Assembly (NCBI RefSeq): GCF_035083965.1 | Contig: NC_089724.1 | Location: forward strand, 17,106,410-17,170,409 | Length of the DNA stretch: 64,000 nucleotides | Origin: Branchiostoma lanceolatum | Taxonomy: Eukaryota > Chordata > Leptocardii > Amphioxiformes > Branchiostomatidae | Reading direction: 5' to 3' | Shown here: one piece after another, positions 20,880-33,580 of the stretch | Layout: the number at the start of each line of letters is the position of its first letter | Position numbering within the stretch: position 1 is the first letter of the stretch | Translations under genes and position numbers: made by a program | The notes under the pieces: model-generated | What the model was told of the DNA's origin: nothing | The model's database searches: none | Seen by the model: the letters and a program-made list of their open reading frames with translations, nothing else

Positions 20880-23800
20880 ATGAAGTTGCGCGGGTTCACC
20901 ACACTTGCACGCATTTCCTCGTGCGTTCTCAAGGAGAACTGTCTCAAACCGAGCCTTTTCTGCGTCTTAAGGAGGTGCTGTTCTTCAGAAATGGACTTGA
21001 TAACTCAGGCTAAACAGTCGGCGGCGTACCAGGCCATAGACAACCACGTCAAGGTGGGAAACGACCTTTGATATCGACTTGTCAAATTACCGTCCCATGC
21101 TCGATTTTGGCGCCATTTTTCGGAATTTGAAGTTCCTTTTGTTTTTCTCACGTCTTCCCTCTTGTTTTGCAGAACGGCCAGGCATTGGGGATAGGATCGG
21201 GTTCTACAATAGTGTTTGCTATTAACAGACTAGGTAGGTGCCTTCCTGCTATCTTCTAATCTCTCCAGTCCGTGTATTTTCGCGGGCAGAAATAATATGT
21301 TTTTTCTGCAACTAGTTGCAACTGGTTCTATCGAGCACTGCTGAGGTCATGACAATTTAATCCGCAAGGGGTTGACTGGTGCGTCATGGTTTATAAATGT
21401 AAAAGGCGTTTGTCACGGAATATTGTCAATCAATCAAGAGAAATACAAAATATCAACTGGGTTTTTTACTGCAAATCAAAATGACTTCAAATATTTTTTC
21501 GATGAGATGAACAAAACGTCACAATAATAATAGGAATGTAACGTTACTGATCTGATGGTATTTTATCATGATTCACCTTATGAATCATAATTATTATCAA
21601 CCTGTGAACCTATCGAAGCAGTATGTTTTCACCACACATCATTGTTACTGTACTCATAATTTGCCCAGAGGACATACCAAAAGCTCTGGACTGCTAGACA
21701 AAATAAAAGTTATGATTATGAATTTCAAAATAGTGGGAGGCCAAATACAGTAGTTTTAGTTTTACATGGTGTTGTAGTTGTAACTATTGTTATGGTATAC
21801 ATACAATATTTTTCTCTTCAGTTAAAAGACCAGGAGGATAGAATACAATCTGTATGTAAGCTTGATGTAAGCAAACCAGGTAATTAAGATACAGTATATT
21901 TGTTTGTTTCTCAGCGGAGAGGGTACAAGAGGAAAACCTGAATGTTGTGTGTGTGCCAACATCATTCCAGGTAAGGCACAAGCTTTATTGTTGTACAGAA
22001 AGGTAGAGAATTGAATAATTGCACAAAATGTTCCAACAGCAACATGAAATCTGACAATCAATGAATCATATATAATATTACATATAATTTTCCACTGTCA
22101 GTCCACATATGTGTAGGTGTCAAGGATCTACAGTCTATTTACATATCATATTCCACTGACTTGAGCTTATGTTGCCCCCTACACATATTATCCTAGGATC
22201 CACTAAATGTCAAGGCTGCCAACTCATTTGAAAACAAATATCAAATAGATCATGTAGACATATTATTGGGAGTGCATGTCAAGCCCCCCGTCCCCAACCA
22301 TGTTTATCAAAATGAAAACACTGATCTACTCTCATTTTCCAAATGTCAATATGACCCTGTTAGAAACCCTATGTGTCAAAGTGCATTAATGCTGTTTGTC
22401 TCCCCTTCAGTCAAAGCAGCTGCTGACAGAGAAAGGCCTGACTGTGTCTGACTTGGAGCGCACACCTTCGGTGAGGATTAGTGATTTAGTCAGACTGTTG
22501 TGCTTTACCATTCCTATTATTTTCTCAGATGAAAAAAGTATGTTACACCTTAACTATGTCAAGCTTTGTTCTAAGTTATTAACTGGGTCCCAAGTTTACT
22601 TGATGATGTTGGAAATTAAGCTTCAATAGTCCTGGAACATTTAATCATTCAAATGCTGAGCACTATCTGAACACCTTAGATGTTGTCTGCATATCATGTA
22701 CACGTATGACACCACCTATTTTCTTTGTTTTTCAAAGCTTGATGTTGCCATAGACGGAGCTGATGAAGTGGACAAAGATCTCAACCTCATCAAAGGGGGA
22801 GGGTAAGAAACTGTTTCTTTTCTTAATTCTATGTAGTGACCCAGGTTCTTAGTGGCCTATTTACCCCTGCTGACAATGTTATGTTTTAACCAGTGTTGCA
22901 TGCAATGATTTGTGAACATGATATTTTTGCTCAAAAAGATATGAAGAGATGGTCTTTTTTGTTTATAAGAAAGCCTTCAATTTTAAGCCTCCTAGCATCT
23001 TTGTATTCAACTGCAGCTAGCATTCAAGCTGTAGATGACAATGATAATGTATAAAATAACTATCGTTAGTTATTGTTCAAAATTAACTTCAAGTACAAAA
23101 TGAGACAATGTTGGAAATATCTTGGTTGCTAAGACAGGCTGCTATAGGATGAATATGTCACATAAATTAACGAGAAAAGCATGTAATTGCCCCATCCTAT
23201 GAGTATCAGAACAGTCAGTGATATGGACCAGTACCCAGTTTAACTGTTTTTTTTTACTCTCCCTCTCACAGTGCCGCCTGTACACAGGAGAAGATTGTTG
23301 CATCCTGTGCCAAGTACTTTGTTGTGATTGCAGATCACAGGTACAGTGAGTCTTCTTTCTACGGAAAAACCATTCAGGCTTCATTACATTTTAGACAAAA
23401 TAATTGGATTCTCTCAAGTTACAGAAGTGCATAGATTTAATTGTGAAATTGGGTTTGTTGATCCATAGATTCAAAATTCACTGAAATACTTTACATTACA
23501 TATTACATTGTAGAAATGGCTAAATTGGGTAGTTAAGGCAGTTTTAACCTTCTCCCTGCACCTTATGGTGTAACCAATATAGATTTGGTGCCAAACAGCT
23601 CCCTTAGCAGGGAATAGGTTAAATCGGTCGGTCAACTTTGAAACCATGGTTCATCTAGAATGTATTCGCTAATGTAGAAACTCAAGTCGTGCATAATATA
23701 AATAGAGCAGGAAGCTGAAAATCTTCGAACCACACCCATGATAATCTTTATTCTAGTAATGAACAAATAACTCAGAACTCTACAGCAGAAATGTCATCAG

Positions 23801-24783
23801 GATTGGAATGATTTCCCTGCTGTTGAATTGTTGCAGGAAAGACTCCAAGTTGCTCGGCGAGCAGTGGAAAAAAGGAGTTCCCATTGAGGTGATCCCCATG
23901 GGTTATGTTCCTGTCATCAGGGCCATCGAGAAGAATTTGGGAGGGAAGGCCGAGCTCAGGATGGGAGCAAACAAGGCTGTGAGTAAAGAAAGCTCTAAGT
24001 TTGGAAACCTGAGATAAATCAATCATAGCTCTGTTGATGCTTTATCATAAGCATTGCATTTTCTGTAATTGAAAAGAATGTTTTTTTCTGTTAATGATAG
24101 GGACCTGTTGTGACGGACAACGGCAACTTCATTCTGGACTGGAAATTTGACGAGAAAAAAGACTGGAAGAAAGTTAACATGGAAATCAGCATGATCCCTG
24201 GTAAGGATGCTGTTGTTGTGGATTGAGGATTGATTTTTTGTGTGGGTGTGTACTCTACCAATGAAGTTATGCTTTTACATGCATTTTGGGGTTTGTCATT
24301 TGGTATGGGGTATTTCCTCAAATTGGTATGTCAGCAGGAAGTCTCAGGCTACCATGACAACTTTGGGAATATAGACAAGAGGCGTCACAAGACAGTGCAT
24401 GTTAAGATTGAACAGTTTTTATCTCATTGGCTTCATAAGCACTACAGGTGACCACAGCAAAGTTTGCTTAAAAAGAAAAAATCCAGATGATTATTGTATC
24501 TTTGTGGTGATGGTGGATATTGCAATGTGAGCGGCTCATAGAATAACAGTACAGTGTTGTCTTTTGCCTGTGAAGATTTGCTGATGTTTGAATATTATTT
24601 TCAGGTGTCGCTAAAGAATTGCTGATGTGTTTTGTCATCATACCTTCTGTAGGTGTGGTTGAGACTGGTTTGTTTATCAACATGGCGCAGCGGGCGTACT
24701 TCGGCATGCCGGACGGCAGCGTCACCTTCAGGGAAAAACTGTCCAGAAACGGAACACCCGAATGTGATGAGAGCGAAAAATAG
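20880..24783 (+). CDS. RPIA: Ribose-5-phosphate isomerase A
   Basis: Interconverts ribose-5-phosphate and ribulose-5-phosphate in the non-oxidative pentose phosphate pathway; cytosolic. Exons: up to 21053, 21173-21233, 21915-21970, 22411-22470, 22738-22802, 23272-23340, 23837-23978, 24101-24200, 24653-24783, all GT-AG and in phase. Family motifs in order: [11 protein letters not shown] (phosphate loop), [21 protein letters not shown] (catalytic acid residues), LIKGGGAC, then [15 protein letters not shown] and GVVETGLFI. Two starts are possible. The ATG at 20991 gives 248 residues beginning [10 protein letters not shown], similar to the conserved core. The in-frame ATG at 20880 adds 37 residues rich in Arg, Cys and Ser; mammalian RPIA also has an N-terminal extension. 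It is divergent from PERK. AATAAA near 25297 is a likely polyadenylation signal. Confidence 0.95.
23545..23625. repeat. Small inverted-repeat element, RPIA intron 6
   Basis: TTTTAACCTTCTCCCTGC at the left and GCAGGGAATAGGTTAAAT at the right form imperfect inverted ends about 80 bp apart. A similar left end (TTTAATCCTCTCCCTGC) appears at 62469. No target duplication was seen. Confidence 0.4.
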
Positions 24784-27388
24784 CGAATGTTGGAGCAGTT
24801 TTGTAATTGTAGCTTATGTTATTGGAATAGGTCATACATTTGTTAACAAAATACACATATTTTTGCTATGCAGTGTGTAGTCAAAAAACATTAGCTTTGA
24901 GATTTTCTGAAAATTCAAACATAAATTACTTAAATTTCAGTAATTTCCTTTTAAAGTGAAACCCTACTAAATAACTAAAAGTAGAGTTAGGAAAGCAGTA
25001 AGATCTTTGGAATGCCAACCTATCAATTTTTTCTTCTCCCAGAAATGCAAGGTGTAACAATGAGATATCATTACACTTCATACTTCCTTTACTATCTTTA
25101 TTTGTATCTATTATTTATTTGTATCAGTTCAAGCAAGAACATGGGTGCTTACTGTGCTGTATCATACATGTTTTTTATTTGGGCATCTTGTCCTTACTCA
25201 GCAGTATTTTGTATATTACATATTCATAATAATCTATTTTTCTCAGCTATGTCAGCAGAACAAAGATTACCATGTCAAAACAACCATTCTTTGGTAAATA
25301 AACCTCATTTTTACATTGTCTCTTGTGTGTCTGTGAGATTAGTATTCAGGAAAGTTCTTGCCTTTGAAGTTGTTTACCCTTGTCAACTGTATATTGCCAA
25401 AACTTGCATATGCCAAACAGGAATGGTGTGCACAATATCGACATGGAGAATATAGCTACAATGTATGTAAGACAAACCAAATCTATTTGCAAAAAGTATG
25501 TAATCAAATTTTGTGCAGAGTAAAATGTACGTCTATAAATGCAGGACCCATTCAGAACTTACAGGTCCCTGTGTTCTAAATGTTTTGTCAACGTTGCAGA
25601 AATGTTTGTATTGTCAGCAAGGAGGTTATGGCAGGGTATGATTTGTAACAAATATTTTGTAATGTACTCAGAAAAAAACTATACAATGTATTTACTTGAT
25701 ACACAAGTGTGAGTCCAGTTCAATTTTTGCTGTGCATTGTGGTATTTTATAGTTTGTTTTCTTTCACACTTACATCAGTCATATTTTCCTAGTAAGGATG
25801 ATCAAAGAAGAATGGGAGGTGATGTGGAGAAGGTTCTGACATGAACACAATCACTTTTGTCCATAACCTCTCACCCTTTCGATTGAATCTGTAGATGAGA
25901 TTAGAGAAAGTGACTAGCACTAGAAGACACAGAAACTGTAAAGGACTGCGCTGCCTTGCAAGCCATAGTAAGAGGAACAAGGGGCCAACACCTAGGTAGA
26001 AAAACTGAAAAAGTCGTGAAAATGCATCAAAATTACCTACAGTGAGAAAAAAGGATGTCAACTTTATTTCAACTACCCTGGTTTATGAGTGTATCACCGG
26101 CCACAATGCATTGTGAGCATTAGAATGCAGAATGTGTATGAGTCTTGCATATCAAGTGGATCTGACATTTTAAAAAGTTATTCATATCCTGATCAAATGA
26201 TGTATATCCATTTTACATCCATATCCTTCTAAAGATATCCGTAATAAAAACATGTCGGCATTCTAAACTAATTGATGTACATTGTACCTTAACAAGAAAT
26301 GCCGTTCACATATGATTCATGGTTGGCTGTCTCCCTTACATTTCATGCACTGTATCATATTTATGCATCCTAGCTAATGGAGCATATATTTGAGGTATAT
26401 AGGTGAGTTATTTCTTTTCAATTTTAGCTTCATTTATGGGATTTATCATAAGACATCCGTTGATAGTTTTATCCCACAATAGTGAAAACCATCATACGCG
26501 CCAGACGAGTGGGTGAAGTTGCAACAGGACTGCCTCTAAGGGAGGTCCCCTTATCTGCACGTCATCAATTTTTGATGTAGGTAAACTAGCGGGGACATTT
26601 ATTGTGCATAACTAATGACACTGACTGTTGCCGCCCACTGTAACATTACCACTACCGTTAGTGGGCGGGAGGGAATCTACTACTCGGAGTAGGGAATACA
26701 ACAAAAATGACAGCCCTTTTAGGAATACGACAACCGCGGGAATCATGATGCGTGCGTCTGGTATTTATGCTAATGAGAAAGACGTCTGGTGTTGAGGATC
26801 AACGTTGGAAGGAGGCTGGGCGGAACGGAGGAAGAAGGGTGAGGCAGTACGGTAGGTCTTCCGACGTTTGTGGGGGAGGTAAGAAAACTGACGCAGAGAC
26901 AGATTGCTGTAAAGACTCAGAGCGCCATGGATGTGGAAAACGCATTTCTGTAATTGAAAGAAATTCGATTACAGTTTGTGAGTACATGGCGGTAAGGTGT
27001 CTGCCTTCATCAGATGGAGATGGTGGCTTGGTTGAATCTTGCAGAGGCCATCGTTGGGTAACGTTATGTTTTCCGTAGTATCAGGTTTTCATTGCAGACG
27101 CATTTTGTTAGTTCAGATGTGGCTTGTTGCAGGAAAATTGGCGATGGAGGAGGTGGGCGGCACCAGACAGGTGGCTGTATGATGATGTACGGCCGACAGG
27201 TAGTTAGGTTTTATCCCTGATTGGCTCTGGGCATTTGTTCCGTCCAGACGGTCTGCTCATCAACGTCAGAGCAGACGTGACTAGGATCAGTAATGACGCA
27301 GGTGTGTACTGTGTGGAGGGGCTGACTTGTAAAAGGCGAAAAAATGACTGGCAATGACAAACGACCAAGAAAGGGGACAAAAATATTT
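24784..27388. other. RPIA 3' region and intergenic DNA
   Basis: The first 0.5 kb is probably RPIA 3' UTR. The rest is AT-rich to about 26.5 kb, then more GC-rich. A short inverted repeat pairs CCGCCCACTGTAAC with GTTAGTGGGCGG near 26630-26670. Open frames at 25789-26061 (minus) and 26752-27078 (plus) have no splice or family support. Confidence 0.35.
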
Positions 27389-27461
27389 TACCCCAGACGG
27401 GACTCGAACCCGCAATCTTCAACTTAGGAGGCTGACGCCTTATCCATTAGGCCACTGGGGC
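27389..27461 (-). tRNA. tRNA-Arg (anticodon CCT)
   Basis: The minus strand reads GCCCCAGTGGCCTAATGGAT at the 5' end, with D-arm box A TGGCCTAATGG. The anticodon stem TCAGC/GTTGA encloses loop CTCCTAA, so the anticodon is CCT. The T arm GCGGGTTCGAGTCCCGT contains a perfect box B. The acceptor GCCCCAG pairs with CTGGGGT, plus discriminator A. Length is 73 nt with no intron. A run of five T follows about 5 nt downstream on the minus strand and is the Pol III terminator. It reads AGG arginine codons and looks intact. Confidence 0.96.
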
Positions 27462-27984
27462 TGGCATGACGGGGAAGCGAATTTCAAAGTCTATGAATCA
27501 ATCAAACAAAACACAGTCAGCTTTCTCGTCCAGTGTCTGGACATTTTCGATTGTATTCTTGGCGATCATGTGCGAAAATATGTCACGAGTAGTAAGTTAT
27601 AGGACTGCAAAACTCTACGGCATCAGCTTGACGGGACAGGCCTAAAACCGCTATAGATCTGACAGACCGTCGACCGCCCGCAGCCGTAACCTGATAAGCC
27701 CCAAAACAATAATTCGTGACGTCATGGTCACCGCAGTAGATGTAATATTAGATGCCTGAATATAAAGCTTAAACTTAGTATTGTCATCTAAGATTTTATA
27801 AGATGTGAGCAAAATAAATAAAAGACTGCTTGCCATGATGTACATACAGTTTTATCGTGATTATCTTGTACATGATGATTTATTTTATTAACTCCGTTTG
27901 CCTGCGTTGCCGATGACGTTTTCATAAATTATTTAAATTAGGTAATCTGGAAGCTTCTCCAGAACGAGGCTAGCTGGAAGAAAG

Positions 27985-30900
27985 ATGGTGAGGAGCAGAA
28001 GCCGGTCACCAAGAAGAGGTAAACTATTCCTTTATTATGGCTTATTCGTTTGAAAATATACTACACTAAGTTAACAACGAACCCTTGGTTTGTAAGACTA
28101 ATTTTTACATGTGTACATTGGAATGGGTAAGACTTGGTGAGGGTAGTCTACTTCTGATGCCCCCCTCCCCCATGTAAAGTTGTTGTTGTTTTGTGGACCA
28201 TACTAGTAGTTCTACAGTGCTGGATACCAGGCTATCACTAGTATCAGTCATGAAATCTGGTGCAGAGTAAAAAACTAGAATGGGTTACAAACAAAAGATT
28301 TTGACTCCAGTTACTTGTATAGGTCAAGAAACGAACCTGGTGTACTGGCCTGCAATCTGTCCTCGCTGCACTAGTCAGCCAATCAGATAGTAGTACCAGA
28401 TTCCCCCCTCCTGTTTTTTGAGGGAAGGTTACCAGCCAATAATGTTGCTTCTTGACCGTAGCCAGCCAATGGTGTTGCCTCATGAGTCTTGACCATCATC
28501 AACCAATCACTTCATGTAATGTTGACGTGATTGGCTGATGAGGGCCGGCCAGCGTTTATGCTGGAAAAAGAACGGATTGCATATTCTCCAAGCAGAGGCT
28601 TCAATCGAGAGGGGTTGTTTTGTCCGAGAGGAGAGGGACGTTAGAAATCCCGGACAAAACTACCCCTCTCGATCGAAGCCTCTGCTTGGAGAATACGGAT
28701 TGCAGGCTGCTAAGGGCCATTGCTTGACACATACAAGTTGCTGGCGTGGGAGGATGGGTTGAGGTATCTAAGAGTACATGTACTTCAATAAGTGGTTATC
28801 TCTTGTGACTATTATAGGGTGGGTGTCAGTTTTTTACATGTTATTGTGTCTTCCTGATCAGAACTCTTCAGTGTTAATTGTCCAATATTTTTTTACATTA
28901 CTTGAACAGAGAGACGACGCTCTGGTTCCCGTGAAAGGGATCGCCGGAGGTCAAGATCAGCGTCCAGAGAGAGGGAGAGACGGCGACGGGCAGAGGGACG
29001 CAGACGATCCAGATCCAGATCACGATCCCCTGTCCGGCGACGCAGATCAAGGTGGGTGTATGGAACGTGCTATGCTTGATCTGATGTGTTTGGAAGTGTG
29101 AAATTACATTTATGTCATACCTGGGACACAATAACGTTCGATACAGGTGTTCTAGACCGGGTGATATTTGGGCTTACTGTGAATGCATTTAAGTTCGCGT
29201 GGTTTTTATTTCGCGCTAAGGTGAAAATGGAGTGTTTGCGGTGGTTTTAAGTTTGCGGCAGCGCTATAGTCACATACTTCTTCAGTATTGGACAGAAATG
29301 TTCGCGGTGAAATGGTCGCAGCCAAAATCACGAACACAAAAGCACTGCGAATATTTCTGCATTTACAGTATCACACAGGCTTCTACTTGTATCACATGGG
29401 CCTCCATCAAATATTTTGAACACACTTTGCATGGGGCGTTGTCGAAATTTTGACGGATTTGGACGTTGGAATTATTTATTCAAGGACATAAAATTTTCTC
29501 AACTTCTGGTGCATTTTGCATTGAAATGTGTGTTTATTTGGATGGGTATGACCTAAACAGAATGCAACACTGTGTTGTATTCCATGTATACAAGGCCACA
29601 GAACTCTGATTTCATCATTGTTTTTCTGTTGTTCAACCATCGAAAAAAGATGACTTAATCATTTCAACAGATGAGTAGGGACAGTGCTTTTGTTAGAAGT
29701 TAACGTACACGTAAGACAAAGATAGTTTTTTGTGCATCAGATATGGATCATCCACATGACTGGCGTCATCCTTTGTTCCTGCAGGTCACGGTCTCCACGG
29801 AGACGATCAAGGTCAGGGTCACCCCACAGGCGGAGAAGTTCAGGGTGAGTTGCAGAAACTTTTCTCCATTCTTGCAAAAATGTGTTTTGGTCTCCATCAA
29901 ACAGATAACTCTTCCACAGTCAGTCACTGTTTAAAGGAGAGTTGTCCCTGTTTGGGATAAAATTAGCATGAGGTTTCATTTGCCAATTTTTTTACCAAAG
30001 GAAGAAGTTGTTTGTTGGGACTAGACAGCATTTCTGTTTGAGTGGCATCTGTAGCACCATCCGGCATCCTACTAATATTCTGTACTCTGTAGCACAATTT
30101 GGTGGCTCTAAACATTTAAAAAAGACAGCTTTCAACTTCGCTGCCACATAAAAAAACGCAGCAGTTGTAGAGTATGAAGGGTGAAGAACTGGTTCATGTG
30201 TGTCGATGTTTGTTGTCCCTGCTCAGGTCTCCCAGTACTAGTCGTAGCAGGTCCAAGCGTGGGAGCAGTCCGCCTGTTAGGAGGGAGATTGATCGTAAGT
30301 CAGCCACTTTCTCTTCCTACCTTACCTTCTACTGATAATATTGCTTGTAATAATGAATTTGTTTGATTGGTATGTTGATGAAGATTAGACATCCAGGTAA
30401 ATAATATTTGAATACAATTCAATCCCTAAATCTGGATAAGATTCAGAGATTACTTCCAGATGTTTTGAGTGACACTGGAATGAACTGGAAGAACAAATTG
30501 ACATGGTACTACTACATAAGATTCGACTGGAAAAATGGTTAAAAGTCAGTTATTCATAATGGTCATATGTAAATGTCACAGACATGTAAATCATGTTAGG
30601 ATAGTTTCTTAAGTGAAACAACACTGTAGGAACTATTACTGTCCCCTTGGTCGTGGCATGGCTGGTTCCCATATACTGGAGTGATAGGGAAAAATTTACA
30701 TTGGTATATCAACATCTTATGACCGAGCCCAACTGGAGAGGATTCTGGATTTTTGACCGAACCACGGTTGTCTGTTTCAGCCTCCAAGCTGGAGGGGAAG
30801 ACAGAAGATGAGATTGAGATGATGAAGATGATGGGATTCTGTGACTTTGACTCCACAAAGGTCAGTGAATAAAGCTACAAAGTCGATATGGTGGATCATA

Positions 30901-31506
30901 TCCCAGCCTTGTACTGTCTCAAAATAAGGAAGTACAAAAATATTTTACTTGTCATGAAAGTGTCCAAAAATGAGCATGTGCTTTGATCTATTGCAAACCG
31001 AGATCATATTTTGGAGGACATCATACTTGCTTCCAATATTGTGTAGCCTAACAGTAGCCTAAACACAAGTGTCATATATCCTCCTGTAGTCATTAGGTGC
31101 TAATTGCATTCTTCTTTGCATTGTGGTCACCACCTTCTTGCTGTTCAAACGAAAACCTTTTACTCTTCCTTTTAGGGAAAGCATAAGAAGGATACGCAGA
31201 CAAAAGCTGGTGCTGCCAACATCCTGCAGAAAAGGAGATATCGGTAAGTCTGTCAGACTGTGGACTCAAAAAAGACTATTTTGTTTTTACTGTTAGTGAC
31301 TGCAGTCGGGACTCAAACTCAACTAACTAGTTCAAAACCAGGGCTCTGTTGCACTCAACCAATTACATCTGTTTATACTCTTCATTTTGATGGACAGAAT
31401 GATATGTATGTGGATATAAGTACATGTAGTGTCCATGTTTGTATTTTGCAGGCAATACATGAACCGCAGAGGTGGCTTCAACCGACCCCTGGATTCTATC
31501 GCTTGA
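27985..31506 (+). CDS. SNRNP27: U4/U6.U5 small nuclear ribonucleoprotein 27 kDa protein
   Basis: Nuclear spliceosome component of the U4/U6.U5 tri-snRNP. Exons 27985-28018, 28910-29051, 29785-29844, 30227-30294, 30781-30860, 31176-31243 and 31452-31506 are all GT-AG and in phase and total 169 codons, close to the human length of 155 residues. The N-terminal half is an RS domain ([11 protein letters not shown], then Arg/Ser/Glu repeats). The C-terminal half is the conserved globular part: [26 protein letters not shown]-like KGKHKK, and the hallmark end [17 protein letters not shown] followed by TGA. The start is the first ATG of a 5' exon. Downstream AATAAA occurs near 32136. Confidence 0.95.
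28373..28540. repeat. Cluster of CCAAT-containing short repeats, SNRNP27 intron 1
   Basis: AGCCAATCAG, CCAGCCAATAATGTTGC, CCAGCCAATGGTGTTGC and CAACCAATCAC follow each other at about 30-60 bp spacing, two of them followed by CTTGACC. At 28527 GTGATTGGCTGAT forms the inverse of the first unit, so the block is also a weak inverted repeat. It may be a remnant element or a CCAAT-factor cluster. Confidence 0.4.
28582..28695. mobile_element. Foldback MITE, TATTCTCCAAGCAGAGG termini, 9-bp target duplication
   Basis: Left end TATTCTCCAAGCAGAGGCTT and its inverse at the right end; the arms continue through CGAGAGGGGT. Flanks CGGATTGCA (28573-28581) and CGGATTGCA (28696-28704) match exactly. Length 114 bp, no open frame. 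It shares termini with the copy at 40997 and has the same TSD length as the TAGCCT-type elements. Confidence 0.85.
29175..29370. mobile_element. MITE of the ACTGTAAATGCA family, SNRNP27 intron 2
   Basis: Ends TACTGTGAATGCA and TGCATTTACAGTA are inverted repeats. The interior carries GTTCGCGGTGGTTTTAAGTTTGCG-type segments found in both orientations in other copies at 32784, 45802 and 63717, and a worn one near 2383. Confidence 0.75.
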
Positions 31507-32780
31507 GGGGGACAGTTCATGTATGACACATGGATGCCCGTAGACTCTATGATGGCAATGGTTCATTTGTGACCATTTCATGGGATTGGCATGAAGTCAG
31601 GATATATTACTCCAGATGGAAGAAAAGTCAAACGTGGGGACAGGTCATAGGAGATGTAACTGGGTTAGATGTGAGAAGGACAGTCCATGTATAGGTGTGT
31701 GTGTGCTAGGGAGAGTGCTAAGGAAACTTCCTGTGCTGTGATATATTCATTCAACCAAGAATTGAGTCAGTCTAATTTATGGACATGGAATTTTATGTAG
31801 TGGCCTTTAGATAAAGTGCTACTGCATTGTAAAATCCATTGTTCAAAATACTTACTGTTCTGTCTTAATTGAATGATGTATACATCAATACTATGTGGAA
31901 TATTTGGGATCAGTCCTGTTTAGTCACTTCATCTCATTTCTGTCCATATAGTCCAAATTATGAATCTCTCCACCTCACTAAGGTTAGATCCCTTTCATCC
32001 AAAAAGCTCAGTCAGCCCCCCTCCCCTTTCTCTCTCAACCTGATAAGAACATTTAACATTTGTCCAAGTATTATACCGTAGTTGTCTAAAACCTCCTACC
32101 CTTTAGGGGGACATTTTTCTAACTGCCATAATGAACTAAATAAACAGAATGGTCCATAACCAGGAGTGCAGAGAAGTAGAAATGATACCTATTTAGCATG
32201 GGATGATATCTAAGTTGGATAACTTCTAGTTAGAAGAGGTGAAAGTACATTTACTTTACCTCTTATTTCTTTGCATCTATTTTCACCAATTAAAGTTTTG
32301 ACACAAGTCAATGTTCAATGTGATATTTTGACTCCCCATCTAGAGTAACTTACATGTGTTCTGTTTTCTAATTATTACCATTTTCTGACTGCTTTCCCTA
32401 CAAAAAGACACATGTAATCTAAATTTACATAATTCACCTGGACTGGAGACCTGGTGCATCCCAGTCTTGTATCGGACAACGAAAGGGTATGTCACCCCAT
32501 AAGGTAAGCCTGTCGACTAATGGTGATGATGAATCTGTCAAACTTACACCCAGACATGATGATGAGGCGCTCATCGACCATACTATTACTCATTATTATT
32601 ATTACTAAGGTAGGTACATTGAACTTGAATGTATGAATGAGGCATTCACTGGTTCAACTTTTCATGGACAATATCACTGTTCCCAATATGCCTTATAGTA
32701 GGGTCCAAATAGTACCCCCATCTGACAAGTTAAGGTATTGCAGATAGTTCCACTACAGTGTTGATTTCTGAGAGGAAAGG
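31507..32780. other. SNRNP27 3' region
   Basis: AT-rich sequence after the stop codon, with AATAAA near 32136. No exon or RNA gene was recognised. Confidence 0.35.
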
Positions 32781-32783
32781 GAA

Positions 32784-32977
32784 CACTGTAAATGCATTCA
32801 AGTTCGAGGTGATTCAATATTGCAGGAGGGAGAAAATGGAGTGGTTGTGGTGGTTTTTAGTTTGTGGTTTAAACTAGGTCGTAGGCAGGCAGAAAGCAAA
32901 ACAAGCATTTCACATTGGTTTTAAGTTTGCTGTTAAGAGGTTACTGCGAAAACTGCAAACATTAAACCACCACTGTA
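32784..32977. mobile_element. Degenerate ACTGTAAATGCA-family MITE
   Basis: Begins CACTGTAAATGCATTCAAGT and contains GAGAAAATGGAGTGGTTGTGG followed by a TTTTAGTTTG segment, matching other copies. The right end (ACCACCACTGTA) is eroded. Confidence 0.6.
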
Positions 32978-33085
32978 GCTGCTGCTGTTGCAACTTGGGC
33001 TGTAGTATAAACTCAAGATATGGATTTCCCAATTTTTATGTTAAACTGTTAGTTGTTGCATAAAGTACATAAACCCTGGTCACCT

Positions 33086-33171
33086 TAGCCTGGATGCCAG
33101 ACCCCCAAACTCTAAAACAACTATCCCACACAATAGATATTTCAAAGTTTGGGGGTCTGACATCCAGGCTA
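33086..33171. mobile_element. 86-bp MITE, TAGCCTGGATGCCAGACC termini, 9-bp target duplication
   Basis: Left end TAGCCTGGATGCCAGACCCC continues into CAAACT; the right end is its inverse with one change. Flanks TGGTCACCT (33077-33085) and TGGTCACCT (33172-33180) are identical. Shorter than the related element at 5193, with the same first seven bases. Confidence 0.87.
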
Positions 33172-33486
33172 TGGTCACCTTCACCAAAGGAACAGTAGAA
33201 ATTGGTAATTTTGATCCATGTATGTCTAGCTTTACACCTTATGATGGAAATAATTCTAACATGATAAAAAGAAAAGTTTGAATTCTTAATGACGAAATTT
33301 TCTTTCAACCAGTGCCTGAAATATTGGGTTTTGAGACTTCCAATACCATTTTTTTTCTGAGTTAGGAAATATCAAAGGCCACCTGGGCCAAGTGTATATT
33401 CAGTGACTGGTGTCGTGATATTAAAGGAAAGGTAGCAAACTGTCAGGGACTCAGGGTTTACTTAATGGGGAGAGCAGTATTCGGTA

Positions 33487-33580
33487 TAGTCTGTATAACG
33501 CAAACTCCAGCTGTCCGGGGGTTTATGTCCCGGCTGGTGGTTACGGGCGGCTGACTAGAAGCGCGATTAAAATCAGACTA
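33487..33580. mobile_element. 94-bp MITE, TAGTCTG termini, 9-bp target duplication
   Basis: Starts TAGTCTGTATAACGC and ends AATCAGACTA. Terminal inverted repeats are short (7-8 bp). Flanks TATTCGGTA (33478-33486) and TATTCGGTA (33581-33589) are identical. The interior holds CCGGGGGTTTATGTCCCGG, a small inner hairpin. Confidence 0.82.

Noticed and set aside
25789-26061. Hydrophobic 90-codon minus-strand frame
   Set aside because: AT-rich composition produces hydrophobic codons by chance; no splice context or family match.
26752-27078. 108-codon plus-strand frame upstream of the tRNA
   Set aside because: No recognised motif and no splice pattern; probably chance in a G-rich stretch.
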